From Hyposmocoma kahamanoa (lineage: Eukaryota > Arthropoda > Insecta > Lepidoptera > Cosmopterigidae), in the NCBI RefSeq assembly GCF_003589595.1, contig NW_020654422.1:11785855-11849854 (forward strand): DNA of 64,000 nucleotides, in the 5' to 3' direction. The notes under the pieces are model-generated. The model was not told the DNA's origin. It did not search any database and worked only from the letters and a program-made list of their open reading frames with translations. This document shows, one piece after another, positions 1-12,124 of the stretch. The translations under genes were made by a program, and so were the position numbers. The stretch's first letter is position 1. Every line of letters starts with the position of its first letter.

Positions 1-215
1 TGCACATTTTGATCTTAAGAGCTAAATTGTTTGGTCTATAATTTACTTGTAATGTTTGTCGCTTGGTTCTCTTTTTCTCCTTCTCGATCCGTTGAGTATT
101 TTCAATTTTTGGTCGTGGTTTTCGCGGTTTCTGAAAAAAAAAAACATTTCTTATTATTTCTAAAGGTTCAATTCTTATTGCAAGTGACTACGTCTTATAT
201 TCTACGATTCCTCAC

Positions 216-267
216 GACCTCACTCATACATCTGTTGATACGAGACCTCACTCATACATCTGTTGAT
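216..267 (+). repeat. 28-bp tandem duplication at the 3' end of the carboxypeptidase CDS
   Basis: A 24-bp word starting GACCTCACTCATACATC occurs at 216-239 and again at 244-267, a period of 28 bp. The period is not a multiple of three, so the duplication changes the reading frame at the C-terminus of the minus-strand carboxypeptidase. Confidence 0.9.
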
Positions 268-3200
268 TTCCGGGAAAATTGGTGAAGGTGGTGGCGCTGG
301 TTGCACAACGTTTCTCTCTTCTCGTCTGCCAGCGGCATCTGAGCTACTGCTCGAAGTATCTCCCTCATCACTATCGAGAAAAGAATCTTGTTGTACCATT
401 AAGAAAACCCATACATGGTCATAAAAACAAGCCAACCACATATTTTACCTTGAATAATCAGATAGATCTATGTTAGTCGGCTCGTCAGCATTAGAACCCT
501 CTTTTAAAAGTCTTGCTACAATCTTGTTTCTCAGTCTTTCCTTACTTGGATCATCGTCGTAAAAATCTAACAACGTCTCGCAGAAGGTTTTGCCTAGGCT
601 CTCGTAGTCCTGAACTGCAAAATGAGTGGACATTCTGCTGCCTAATTCAGACCCTCCGAAGGATGCTTCCATTGTGTAGCTGTTTGCAACTCCCATCATC
701 CAAACAACTACACGTCCTGTGCCTTCTTTGCTTTTTTGTATGCGAAATTTGCAGTTTTCGAACGAGAACTGAAAACAACGAATTTTCCGTCAGCAATCTT
801 CCGTACTATTTATAAAATTTGTGAAGTAAACCGATTTTTCACCTTATCAGCAGCATTTTTATGAAGCATCAATGGAAACACTTGTTCCTGTAGCCTTTTG
901 TCTGAATTTCTCCGACTTTCACATCCATATATGAACACATTATGTTTCCGAGAGTGCGCGTGTAAATCCACGTACATTGCTACATCGCACTCTTCCTGCA
1001 ATCTAATCATACTATATACATAGTGAGTAGAAATAAAAAGTGTTACATTTGTTAATATTATATGTTAATTAGGGGCACCAACCTCCGTAACATTACTTTT
1101 GTGTGCCAAACCGGCGGATAGGTTTCCCTTATGACTGTTCGATATTGTCTGTTTAGGTCCTTTCCGGTCAACGAACATCGATTATTACCGACAATTACCT
1201 GTAATGATAGTTAAATATTCATTCGTGACAATAAAATCGTGTGACAAAAAATATCTAGTGCATCACTCACGCCATCCGGGTTCAGCATAGGAACTAATTT
1301 GAAAATAAACTTTTCACGCAACTCGCGGGCTTGATTTGAATCGCCTGTTAAATAGTCCATGAAACCTTTCATCATCCATGATGATGGCGTCTCTCCTGGA
1401 TGCACCCTTGCTGATATGACTACTGCCTTCTTTTTCTGCAATACCATACCAATATATATACCTTTATATTGTATCTGTCTTTGAAGACTAAAAAGGGAAC
1501 GTTCGCTATTTATAAAACTTTTATCAAAATGTTAATTATTTTAATAGTGATGACTACTGATGACACTTACCCTTGGATCTATGTCATTAGGATTTGGAGG
1601 AGCAGTGATAGTCAAGTAATATACATTATTACCAGCCAGTGTTCGGCAAAGCAGTCTTAGTTTTGAATATGTAGATTTAATTGGATGAGACTGTAGTCTC
1701 GATAAATACTCTTGTAAATCGGAGTAAGTGTAAGGATAACAATGTGCAATATAAACAGCATCATCCGTATGTGGAAACTCTATGTTAAAAGTTAATGTAT
1801 AACTTGGAAATTGTTCTTCTTCCTCACATCTGAAATTATATTCGGTAGCAGTGAGGTAATGTTCGATTTGGTTTTACTCAAGGCTTCTGTTAACTTACGT
1901 AGAATCGTTTTTATAATAAGCGATGTTATCGCCGCACCGTCTCCATCCAATCGAATGCAACTGCGCGTCCTTCGTCGAATACAGTAAAGGTCGCATACCT
2001 TCATTATACAAGCTTTCAGCCTTTGTAAGATTTACTATCGAGAATCTGTAATATTTCAGAATCTATACTAACTGTCTACTAACTATAAGGACGAGTGCAA
2101 ATATCTATATACTGAACTTACCTGTATATCGTCTGTTTTTTCGTATTTGTAACTTTAAAATAGAACCATTGCATGTGTCTGTTCGTATACAAATCGGTGC
2201 GTAGATGCAGTTCGTAATAAGCTGGTGTTATTTTTATTGCTTTGGCAAGATTTCCACTTTCGAATCGAGATTCAAATCTTAGCTCGTCTTCACCTCCGGC
2301 AGTCGCACAAGCTGACAGGTATAAACGAGAACCACCGACAGTGGAACGACTGAACTGGAAACATCACATTTTGTACAACACAGAATATTGAGCTACATTT
2401 ATATTCATGTTTATGTTATGTAGTTTGGAAAATGTTAGGTGTACTTACATAATTCACCGCACTCATAGGGTAATATTGATAGATAACTGTTCCAGCTTCT
2501 TCGCCAACAGGTTGAGGCCGCAACTCTTTTCCGGTAGAAATGTAATAAGGTTCTGGCGATGCGGGACTCCATGTGATGTGTTGTATTTTTTCTTCTACAA
2601 CCTTTAGTAACATAAATAGAAATGATCGTGGAGTTTACTGCAAAATGAAACAAAGGGCTTGTGATTTGTAATATAACTAACTTACTTGACACTCTGAGGG
2701 CCATCTTGGTGCCTGTTGTGGGCAGTCAAGCTCTCTTGGTAAAGCAAACAAATCCCTTGGCTCTTTTAATTTAGCTACTGTTCTAAAAGTTTTAATATCG
2801 GTATTAATTTCCAGCTGCGTAGTCTTGATATTGTTTTGTAGAAAATTTGATATAAATGTACCTGTAATTTTTATGTTTAAATGATTAGAATTGCCTCGCT
2901 TCAAGTCGACCTAATTTTATGACCTGACTTTAGAGGAAAGCTTTTGTGTTGAAAGGCATATCTTTCGTGTAATTATGCACATTTCGTGTTTACGATACTT
3001 CAATGGGCACGCAAAGACTCTACTGCTGCGATGTAGAAATTCGAATTGTAATCAGATTAATACAAATTGATTTATAAGTATTTAGCGTCGTATTTCTTAT
3101 TAAATAGTTGTTGGTTAATAAACATTGTTTACTCCGAAAGAGATAAATGTTTTACCTCTATTGCATATGGGGAACAGAGAAGCTTGTAGAGACTTAACTT

Positions 3201-4080
3201 GTTCTAAATTAGCTATCAAAAGGTTGTCTTGTAGTACGTGGTCTCTCGTGGGGAGTGTAAGGGTTAACGTGGTACTTTCTATGTACTCCTTCTTCCTCTC
3301 CTCCTCTCTTTTGATCATAATGACTTTTTCCTGAACTCTCTCCATTTGTTTCCACCATAGCATTTTCGGCAAGTTAATAAGAAGCCACGTACGCTTATAA
3401 CTTCGTAGACTTATGAAATAGTTAACGCCATGCCATTGTTATCTATTTGACGAAGCTAAATTAATCGTTACCATGGCTACGATAATATTTAGATAGTTAG
3501 TCATCAGATACTTCGAGCTTCTATCGTATAGCCTGGCAAGCGGCGCGACGGTCGGAAACAAACTGGCGATGTCGTGTAAGAGCTCGTATTTTCGGATATT
3601 GGAAGACGATTGTTGAATAATGTCATGCTTCGTACGTATAAGGCTTACCAGGTGATTGTTGACGTCAACGGTATTCATGCAAACTCGATGAAGAATGGAT
3701 ATTTTGGAACATAAAGCATTTCATTTAGATTATGTCTGCGAACCGAAATATCTGAGGAATACCCCATCTAAGGGCATTATTAAATTTCAGCATGAGTTGC
3801 GTAATTTATATAACATAATAGTTCACAAAGAGCGCATAGTCGATTCAATCTATCGGGCATTCAATTTAGCATTTGAACAACTCAATAAAAACACATATCA
3901 ATATGTAATTAATTTGAATGGTATATATTACACTTTTTGTGAATATATTCATCGTTGCTTGACGACGACTTTTAAGTGTTAACTTTTTAAAATATTGCTT
4001 TTATTGTACTTACCGTCGCTTTGAGATTGAAAACTTTCTTTTTCATCTTCCAATTCAGTTTCCAAACTTTTGTCATCCAT
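220..4080 (-). CDS. AGBL2/3: Cytosolic carboxypeptidase, CCP2/CCP3 (AGBL2/3) type, multi-exon
   Basis: M14-family metallocarboxypeptidase; the CCP family trims C-terminal glutamates, for example from polyglutamylated tubulin. Exons that splice in phase: 4080-4014, 2861-2686, 2601-2449, 2354-2122, 2045-1899, 1829-1571, 1435-1271, 1198-1083, 1002-843, 768-449, 370-220. Between the first two, 3683-3649 and about 3393-3156 give a consistent frame, but their acceptors are weak and the N-terminus is uncertain (model about 739 aa). Exon 2354-2122 encodes the family N-domain ([15 protein letters not shown], then QWFYFKV). Zinc ligands are in ARVHPGE (exon 1435-1271) and DLHAHSRK (exon 1002-843). The substrate-binding NR is in KDLNRQY, and the catalytic Glu in [10 protein letters not shown] (exon 768-449). 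The last exon is Ser/Asp-rich and ends at TGA 222-220. Family recognition is firm; CCP2 versus CCP3 is not resolved. Confidence 0.9.
3695..3982 (+). CDS. Unrecognised 95-codon ORF inside carboxypeptidase intron 1
   Basis: An open frame from ATG 3695 on the strand opposite the host gene. Its first 70 residues are charged and helix-like (for example [19 protein letters not shown]) and look more protein-like than most chance ORFs here. I recognise no family, promoter or splice partner. It may be an exon fragment of a nested gene or chance. Confidence 0.15.
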   Translation: MDILEHKAFHLDYVCEPKYLRNTPSKGIIKFQHELRNLYNIIVHKERIVDSIYRAFNLAFEQLNKNTYQYVINLNGIYYTFCEYIHRCLTTTFKC

Positions 4081-5164
4081 TGCAAGAAAAACTTTCTTTA
4101 ACCTCGTTCCAAAAACCTACGTCGTGAATTTTTTACACGATGCCATCGCTGACACTGAAAGTTATGTAATCTGTCCTAGCTCGAAGCCTGTGCCTTTATG
4201 TTTAAGGTTCAGCTAGACTGCTTATTTTTAGTTAGGGATATGATATTAGCTATATGTTGTGAAGTCATTTATCTTTGTCTATCATATACAGTGCCTACCT
4301 GAAAAGGTTTTCAGTACGTTTATCATACACCGGCCTCTGTCTAGCCTTAGCCGTCGTCGTACAAATTGATGTGTCATCAAGAAATATTTCTAATTACTAT
4401 TTAAATATTATCATCAAAATATGTAGTTCTAAAACGGACTCACGAGTTCATAAATCAAAACATATTGTAGTTTTGCTAATTTTAGAAATTACTTTCTTTA
4501 AAGTAAGGAATATTTGTGCATGTGATTATATACCGCGTCTGCTTAATTCACTGAACGTAGAAACTTTACACTTTCCGGTAATACTATTATTCACTATTTT
4601 TTCCTGTTACCTTAACATTGATAACACGTTTCCCTGTAAGGCTGAAAGGTGACTGCACTTCCACGTAGTAAAACTTGCGGTTGTGTGGAGCAAAAACTTC
4701 GCTAGTTAGGAACTCATAAACTTTAATCTGCTCATAGAGCTAGGAATAAAGACTCGCGATAAGGTGAACGATAAACATCAACCTCATTTAGTGGAAGAAT
4801 TTATTTTCATGAAATACGTAGCCTGCAAAAAACCTTGATAATATAAATTAACGAATTCGGCGGATATGGAGGTTTCAGTCTATTTTTAGAAAGTAGTTTT
4901 CTTGAAATATAAATGCAGTAGTTCTTTGTCATGTTTATTAGGTTGCGGCAAAGTATTTTTAGATATCATACTCAATATGTTTCCCTCATTTCAGTCCCTA
5001 TCTAATTCTACTGACAAGGCCTATAACATAACATGGAATACGACTTTTGATCTCTAATCATTGTTATTGTTACCTGTACTACACAATACCATAAAGATAC
5101 TATATAGAAATCGTCATGTCGGTGAAGGTATAGAATAATAATAATATATAATATAATAGTAATA
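4081..5164. other. Intergenic, nothing recognised
   Basis: AT-rich sequence upstream of the carboxypeptidase start codon, presumably holding its promoter. I see no gene. A short word CAGTGCCTACC at about 4290 matches the end of the MITE at 62208. Confidence 0.4.
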
Positions 5165-5351
5165 ACGCACGTACTCATAGCCCCGCACTAGGGAAACTCC
5201 GCCATGGACACACATAGACAACTACAAATTACACACAAACTCACGAGAAATAAATGTAGGCCATAAAAAATTATTTCCGCCGGCCTGGAAATCGAACCCG
5301 GGATGTCTGCGTGGCAGCCCAGCATGGTAACCATTCGGCCACGAAGCCAGT
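5165..5351 (-). repeat. tRNA-derived SINE, family A copy 1
   Basis: On the minus strand it begins with a tRNA-like head: a box-A-like TGGCCGAATGG and a box-B-like GGGTTCGATTTCC. The tail ends in a block matching the two other copies (22966-23172, 53372-53590). These are pol III promoter motifs within a dispersed repeat, so it is a SINE rather than a tRNA gene. Confidence 0.75.
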
Positions 5352-6220
5352 TCATTATTATAGTACTAGACCAGCGTAGAAAATAATGTCTTAACACTCT
5401 CGAGTACAAAAACCTCGTTTTCAGTAGTGAGATGAGTTGGTATAGTAGAACGTACCGAGGCGTCTCTCAACGAATAAAATGAGATTAAAATAAAATTATA
5501 TTAAGTAATTATATTAATTTGTAACCTAACTATATAAATTTGAAAGTGTAATCCTTATATGTAACATAACCCGCTTGTTACTTATTGTTGTTACTACTAG
5601 CTTGTTGTGGTAGCCTGTACGTGCGATGTGTATAATGCTTTTTTATTTTGATTGTACCTTTTTAGCTATACTCTGTATGTGTATTGTGTTGGCTATCCGT
5701 TCTAAATAAATAAAATAAAACGTTGTCTCAAATTCAAATCAAATTCAGGTATCTCTATTACGTTTTTACTCTACCTTACATCGATCATAGAAAATTACAC
5801 TAATACATTTGCGTTACACAAAGTGAGAAATTAAAATTGCTAACTTGCATGGAAATGACTGTCCATCAATAACAATTGTCGTCAGCTAGTCGTTTCATGT
5901 CATTTGCCTTCATCGAATATTTATATTCAAATAAAACCGCGATTTGCTATCCACGTTTTATAGATTTTAAATACCTAGCTTTTATTTAGGTATATTGCTT
6001 TACAAATTGGGGCAGGGAAACGCTATGCTAATTTAACTAAAATTGTAGGTGAAAGATATATTTAGTTATTACTATACTCCATATGTTTTTGCTTTTCTAT
6101 ATATTTTTTTTTCAAGTGACGGGACGAATAAGTCGTGTGTCTGACGGTGAGCTACACGCCTGTCCAGTTACAAATTTATGTAGATATTTTTAATTTTAAT
6201 AGGGTAATGAAATATTATAA
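5352..6220. other. Intergenic AT-rich, nothing recognised
   Basis: No convincing ORF or structured repeat, apart from a short piece at about 6115-6170 that matches the start of the repeat at 6445-6600. Confidence 0.35.
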
Positions 6221-6224
6221 AAAA

Positions 6225-6430
6225 ACCTTGGTACCTAGGCACTTTTGATGTGTGTATCGATACTTTATACAGAGTGGATCGATACTTTTGAAGATCATGC
6301 ATAATATAAAAGTAACTAAACTTTTCACCAACCAAAGACGATCATTAATTGTGTTATGCAAGAAAATTATGTTTTACGCTCTTTCAAAATCATCTTGTTT
6401 TTAAATAGGCCTACCTATTTAATACACTTT
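6225..6430 (+). repeat. Dispersed repeat, also at about 37755-37945
   Basis: About 200 bp shared with 37755-37945, including the identical stretch GCAAGAAAATTATGTTTTAC. Both copies begin next to a CACTTTTGATG word like the terminal repeat of the Tc1 element at 46216-47759, so the family may be a non-autonomous relative or carry a nested end. Confidence 0.6.
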
Positions 6431-6444
6431 TTTTAATAATATCT

Positions 6445-6600
6445 AGTGACGGCACGAACAAGTCGTGCGCCTGATGGTAAGCTACACGTCTGTCCATAAC
6501 AGTTGCAGTGCCACTCAGAGCACAGATCTGAGGGGCACAGCCACTGCTCCCGTTACCCTGAGACATAAGTTGACAAGTCCCACGTGTCTATAATTTCACC
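6445..6600 (+). repeat. Dispersed repeat, also at 53655-53890
   Basis: Shares GACGGGACGAACAAGTCGTG-like and GTTGCAGTGCCACT words, in the same order, with 53655-53890. A shorter piece of the same family (AATAAGGTGGCAGTAC) is at about 42655-42750. Class unknown; no coding capacity. Confidence 0.65.
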
Positions 6601-6900
6601 AGCATATTTCATATCATATCAATAATAGTTAACAATAACTTCTAACAATAACATCTATTTGCCAAGTTTTATTCAAAAAGGTTAACGGAAAGTGGATGAA
6701 ATGTAATAAATCGGATTTTTCCTTTAATTTACCAACCTTAGAGGTGGAATATTTTTTTCAAATTTGAATAGGACCACTACTGGACTAAGGGAGTATCTCT
6801 TCCTTTGTAATAAAACGTAATCATCGAAATCTATTCACAAATATCAGAGTAATCTTGTAACATACACACGAAACAACAAAATAATATAGAGCATTGTTTC
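6601..6900 (+). repeat. Fragment of the CCGACnTCAAA MITE family
   Basis: Contains TTTGCCAAGTTTTATT, the wheat-like central words and the CATACACACGAAACAAC end that match the copies at 11510-12080, 24346-24802 and 34608-34880. Termini are eroded. Confidence 0.5.
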
Positions 6901-7554
6901 CCAAACATTGTTCTGCCATGGCCTAGTAATTTTCATACTGCTTCTTCGTGACCCACTCAAAACTTTTAAACCCAAGCTGGTACATTAAGTAAAATGATGC
7001 ACATTTATTGTTGGTAAAAATGTTTTACTAATATTATTTCGGTATCGCCTATTTAGGGCGAAGTATGGAGCTGCTGCTTATTAAAGAATCTTTTACTTTT
7101 TTAAGCTTTTACTAAAGAATCCAAATTCGTGGAAAATGAAGAAAGTTTTATCCTGAGATCTGGTTCCACAAGGCGGGGATGTTGCGACCCGGTATTTTAT
7201 TTTGATGACTCGGTACCGGGTTGCGAACCACCAAATGGGAAACGCTGATATAGAGAGCATTCTTTTTATCGTATTAACGGGTTGCATACTGTGATGTTTG
7301 TTATCGCGGTCAAAGGATTTGCCAATGGGCGTAACGAGCTCGCTGATTGTTGCCCTGGGTGCATTAGACGTACAAGAAAAGAATGGTAAAATACTAATAA
7401 CCTCTTACGACTGTATTTCTAACATCATATCATAATCGACAACTTTTGTTCCTTGAGTTATTAAATAATTCTTCTTCAGATTTTACTTCCTTGGAAAAAC
7501 GAAAATATTCAAATAGATCATTCTAAACGCTGACTCTTAACTCTGACAGATAGT

Positions 7555-8085
7555 CGTGCGGTTTAATGTGTCGTGGGGTTTATGTTTGAATGAAGTTGTT
7601 TATACATAGAACAACACGATTAACTGTCGTTCACGACTTTTTTGACGTTACGACGACAGACTGTCGTGACAATAGGAAGAGCTGAGAGCAGAGAGAACAA
7701 CAGCCATCCGACGGTAAATAAAACGTTACGATAAAAATGTGACGACACGTAATCGCAGCTTCAAACGATTGCATGCGACGTGCAAACAACAAGACAGCTG
7801 GCCCGTGAACAACGAACAACTAAATTGTCGTGACGATCTAGTGGGAAAAGCTAGACACGACAGTCGTTCAAAGATAAAATAAATGTCCACGACACAGTCA
7901 CGGCTGATATTCGTGATATAGAAACGTGCTTGACGCGACAGTCGTCCAATGCTAAATAAAACGTTACAACATAATGGGAACGCGCCTTTACACGTTTGAA
8001 CTTACTAGTAGTAAGGTTACTACCAATGTAATAAAAAATGTGAGATAGTAAAAAAAACTTAAAAGTTTTTATTTGGTACATTTAT
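7555..8085 (-). repeat. Repeat rich in CGTGACGACAATTTATCG-like words
   Basis: Shares long blocks with the palindrome at 27962-28565: AAATAAAACGTTACGATAAA, CGCAGCTTCAAACGATT and GATCTAGTGGGAA. Here most of one arm is present. No transposase is visible, so it is probably a non-autonomous foldback-type element. Confidence 0.6.
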
Positions 8086-8202
8086 CATGTTTTGTCAAGT
8101 TACGGAACAAAAGTTGTGTTTATGAAGTTGTAACGTCGACGATGGCGGGATGACTTATTCTTCTTTTTTAAAGGGTTGACCAGCATATATATGTATATAT
8201 AG

Positions 8203-8212
8203 NNNNNNNNNN
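8203..8212. other. Assembly gap (10 N)
   Basis: Ten consecutive N within an AT-rich run; the real length is unknown. Confidence 1.
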
Positions 8213-8660
8213 AATAATAATTGATAGCACAGTTAATTGTTGATTTTATTAATTATTATTAATTTACCTTTATTATTAGTTTAGTTTCTTAAATATACCT
8301 AACCCATATTTCTAAGTGTCATGGAATTGGCGTTAAACTCACACAAATTCCAGTATGTATTAACCCAATTTAGTTCTTAGACGTCGAGTAAGTGACAGAT
8401 CATTTATAATTTTGTGATCCGTGAAGTGTAATCAAATCGACCATACAAATCATCAACGCAATTCACTATTTAGTTACCCTGACGACCGTTTTGTGAAATC
8501 GATTACTGATTGCGAGAAAAAGTCCTTCCAGATACGAAGGTAAGGATTGCATTGATAATAGTTCAATAAGGCTTATAATGTACAAAACTGCTATTATATT
8601 TAAATATGTACGTAAAATAAGTGACGCCATATTTCTACGTTTCTGTTTTATTGCCAACTA

Positions 8661-10273
8661 CACTCTTTTGCAAAAAAAACGGGCACCTAAGGAAATTTAC
8701 GTTCTAAAGTCGATTTGAGTTAATTAAATGAAATTTATTTCTTTGACTTAGTCTGTATACTTATAATCGTGTAAATTAATGCGCGTGAAGTGAATTCGGG
8801 CAATTAAAAGAAAAAAAAACGATGGATTCTTTAAAACCGATGTACACGCCCAAACAATAAGAAGTGGTCGGCAATAAAGACAAGATTTTTTTTACTTTTT
8901 TTAATTAAATAAAGTTACAAATGTAAAAACCTAATAACGAGTGTGACCTCCTCTTGCCAAAATCACAGCTTGAATCCTTCTGGGCATGCTTTCCAGGATG
9001 TTTTTAATAACGTTTTGAGGAATACGTTCCCACTCTTCTGCAATGACTCTTTTTAGCTCCCTGATGTTTTGTGGAGCAGGTTGCACTGATCTTACCCGTC
9101 TCTTTAGAACATCCCAGACATGCTCAATTGGATTGAGGTCAGGACTTCGAGCTGGCCAATCTAAACGACGGATCCCAACTTCTTGCATGTACGCTTCCAC
9201 GTCGCCAGAACGGTGCGGGCGAGCATTGTCGTCCATAAAAATGGAATCTTCCCCAAGTGCAGTCAATGTGGGTTGTGCATATGGAATTAGGACTTCCATT
9301 ATGTACCGGTGTGCATTTAATGTTCCATTTTCTATGAAAACTAACTCCGTACGCTCCGTCGAATTAATTGCTGCTCAAAACATAACGGAGCCTCCGCCAT
9401 AAGGAGTGATTTCTTCGAAACACACTTCCGCATAGCGTTCCCGTGGTCTTCGCAGCACTCGCCGGCGTCCGTCCTCTCCACACAAAGAGATTCTAGCTTC
9501 ATCAGAAAACAATACTTTATTCCAGTCCTCCAGAGTCCATGAAGCACAGTTCCGAGCAAACTGAAGTCGAGCAACACGGTGCTCACGGAGTAATTTAGGG
9601 CCCCGAGCTGGGCGGTAACTCTGGATATTGGTAGCCAAAAGCCTCCTCCTGACCGTCCACAAGCTAACTTCTACTCCTCTTACTTCGTCAAGGCTCTTCT
9701 TCAGGTCCACACTTGACACCTTACGATTCCGCAATGCCTGACTCACCAAAAAGCGGTCATCTCTTGGTTCTGTGCATCGTTTTCTTCCCGAACCGGGTCT
9801 TCTTTTGACCGAACCGGTCTCTTGATACCGTTGCCAAGTCCTCTGGACAGTTGAACGACTCACATTTAGCCGCTGAGACACGTAAGTTTGCGAACAACCT
9901 TCTTCAAGTAGGGCTATAATTTTACCGGCCCTTATCACTTTATCACTCATATCAAAAAGTGGTATTTAATGTAAAAAGAAAGATTAAATTGTTTAATTTG
10001 CAGAAAATATCCAAAATGTTTTAAAATATCGTAATCAGTTAAAAATCGTTTCAGCAATTCGTGCCATTAGTAAAGCAATTTTAGAATAATCCACAATAAT
10101 AATTATTTTTCTTTTATTAATTTCAAATTTTAAATTTGGAACGTAAAGAATCATGCCAGGATGCTTCAAATAACATGCCAGTATATCGTCAAATTAATAA
10201 AACCTATTTCTTGGTCTTCTTCATTGAAGTAGAGAAAAAAATCTAAAGTGCCCGTTTTTTTTGCAAAAGAGTT
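8661..10273 (-). mobile_element. Tc1-type DNA transposon no. 1, full length
   Basis: Terminal inverted repeats: ACTCTTTTGCAAAAAAAACG from about 8662 and its complement ending at about 10272, extending to GGGCAC. TA target duplications are at 8659-8660 and 10274-10275. Length 1613 bp, the usual size for Tc1 elements. It carries one minus-strand transposase gene. Confidence 0.93.
8931..9950 (-). pseudogene. Tc1-type transposase with a single internal stop
   Basis: Cut-and-paste DD34E transposase of about 339 codons. The N-terminal helix-turn-helix starts MSDKVIRAGKIIALLEEG; a GSVKRRPGSGRKR linker follows. The catalytic motifs are FSDEAR (first Asp), FMDDNARPH (second Asp) and [12 protein letters not shown] (Glu). 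The frame is open except for TGA at 9377-9375, where relatives have Trp (GGGSVMF-stop-AAINS). Downstream codons continue in the same frame to the natural end (HTRY). One G-to-A change is therefore enough to explain the loss. Not expected to make active enzyme. Confidence 0.92.
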
Positions 10274-10573
10274 TATATAGAATGTATAATGTTATATAAC
10301 TTGCTTTTTTAAATGTAACAACAATCCACTTTATACCAAAATTTTATTTTTTGTTGTTAATCATGTATATACATGATGTTGTTAATCATGTAATATACAT
10401 GATTAACAACAAAAAATAAAATTTTGGTATAAAGTGGATTGTTGTTACATTTAAAAAAGCAAGTTATATAACATTATACATTCTATATATTTGTCAATAA
10501 AACAGAAACGTAGAATGATAATGACAATGATAATTATTTAACTAATTTTTTCATAATCATCGTCATCATTAAT

Positions 10574-10930
10574 TCACATATGGGCACAGGCACTACTGGG
10601 CACAGGTTTATTAATATTATATAATATTAATATTATTAAAAGGTTTAGGCCATTGTCTACCACGCTAACATAATGCAACCTGCATATCTCGAGAGATCTC
10701 ACACGTGTTCGAAGAGTCTGCGTGAGAAGGTTCATAGATATCTCACAGATGTCGCTTGCGGCGATAAAAACCGAAAAAACCCAATACAAAAGATTGTAAC
10801 AAACGCTTAGATAAATTCGTAACGTTTTCTGATTCGTCGATTGCACAGTTGGTGGACCGGTGACCCTGCTTTGGTGCAGATGCAGGTTCGAGTCCTGACA
10901 GGTTTTTTGTTTCTGGTGTTCGATCTTTGT
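10574..10930 (+). repeat. tRNA-related SINE, family B-like, with a fragment of another SINE upstream
   Basis: 10740-10925 has the layout of the SINEs at 12170-12760: a GATGTCGCTTGCGGCG / CCAATACAAAAG head, TCTGATTCGTCGA, then a box-B-like GGTTCGAGTCC at about 10890 and a CGATCTTTGTATTAA tail. 10640-10690 matches the GGTTTAGGCCATTGTC part of the repeat at 13064-13378. Confidence 0.55.
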
Positions 10931-11219
10931 ATTAAACTTATCAATCATTTGTTTGACTACATTTTTTTTATTATTGATAAAAGTGTAAGGTGCGTATGGG
11001 TTCGCGAATAAAACAGCATTTACTGTACCTTCTGTCATTATTTAAACTTACCTTGCAAAATTTGTGTACCTTATCTTGTATCTGACAACTATTTGCAATG
11101 CAAATAATTGTTATTGCAACGTATCATTGCGAAATCTACCTTCATCTTGAAAGCAAATTATAATTAGATTAGTTAGTTGTTTAATTATTAATCGCTTCAC
11201 ATCTCTTCAAAAGAGTTTA

Positions 11220-11450
11220 GGTAAGGGCACGTTTCTCGAAGGCCTTAGGCCTAAGCTGTGCATGAACCTCTTATTCAAGTGTTAGCTTTAAGGACGGCAA
11301 GAGTAGCGGGGTGATCGCCCGCGTCCTGGTACCGCGTTCCACGGATCGATTACCTCAACTTGCCAGTCTTTTTGTCTTGTGTCACTCAATAGAACAGACT
11401 TTCGATTGGCGCTTTGTAGGTATTTTTTCGACTTTCGAAATTGTCTTTAG
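11220..11450. other. Unclassified stretch
   Basis: Moderately GC-rich sequence with no ORF and no repeat partner that I could find in the window. Confidence 0.3.
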
Positions 11451-11509
11451 TTCTCTGGATTTATTTTTATATCTTCCAATTTTGAAATGACTTTTAAATA
11501 ACTTTTTTA

Positions 11510-12080
11510 TAAAAAAACCGACCTCAAATGTTTGTGGAATAATTACATTTGCCAAGTTTTATTGAAATCGGTTAGCGGAATGTGCGCGACACCGGAACAA
11601 TCCCCTAATTTGCCACCCTTACAGGTGAAATATTTCCTTCAATTCTTCAAATTTAAACGAGATTAATACTGCGGCGCTCTTTTTCCAACAAAAAAGAATC
11701 ATCAAAATCGGTTCGCAACGGAGTTATCGCGTAACATACATACAAAAAAATACAGTCGAATTGAGAACCTCTTCTTTTTTTTTTGTATTATATATATTTA
11801 TATTTATATATATGTATATTGTTACGTGATTACTCCGATATTTGTGAACTGATTTTGATGATTCTTTTTTGTCGAAAATGGGGTTCCTCAGTAAGTAGTG
11901 GTCCGATTGAAAAGAAAATATTTCACTTCCAAGGGTGGCATATTATGGGATGAATCCAGTTTATTACATTTCACCCACTTTCTGTTAACAGTTCATAATA
12001 AAACTTGTCAAATAGATGTAATTCTACGAAATTTTGAGGTCGGTTTTTTAAGTTATAATTATTTTAAATTAATTGAATAT
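11510..12080. repeat. Two inverted copies of the CCGACnTCAAA MITE
   Basis: 11510-11790 starts AAAAAACCGACCTCAAA and ends with ATTGAGAACCTCTTC. 11760-12065 reads in the opposite direction and ends GAGGTCGGTTTTTTAAG. Both contain the GATTCTTTTTTGT and ATCGCGTAACATACATAC words seen at 24346-24802 and 34608-34880. Confidence 0.7.
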
Positions 12081-12124
12081 TAGTCTTCCAATAATCCAAT
12101 AAGTACCTACGTAATAATTTTTAA

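Larger units (their letters stand above)
8633..10518. repeat. Long palindrome, left arm split by a Tc1 insertion
   Basis: The right arm (about 10385-10518) is the reverse complement of 10274-10375 joined to 8633-8660. Examples are CTACGTTTCTGTTTTATTG at 8634 against CAATAAAACAGAAACGTAG near 10495, and TTGTTACATTTAAAAAAGC-type words on both sides. Removing the element at 8661-10273 and one TA restores a nearly continuous arm of about 120 bp around a centre at about 10380. Confidence 0.8.

Noticed and set aside
3439..3678. Separate 79-codon minus-strand gene
   Set aside because: It lies within the carboxypeptidase intron, and only its first 35 nt fit as a spliced exon of that gene; the rest follows a GTAAGC donor.
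9043..9402. Long plus-strand ORF
   Set aside because: It is the antisense shadow of the Tc1 no. 1 transposase; codons of the minus frame carry the catalytic motifs.
10574..11038. 154-codon minus-strand ORF
   Set aside because: It runs through SINE sequence and flanking DNA; no recognisable protein motif.
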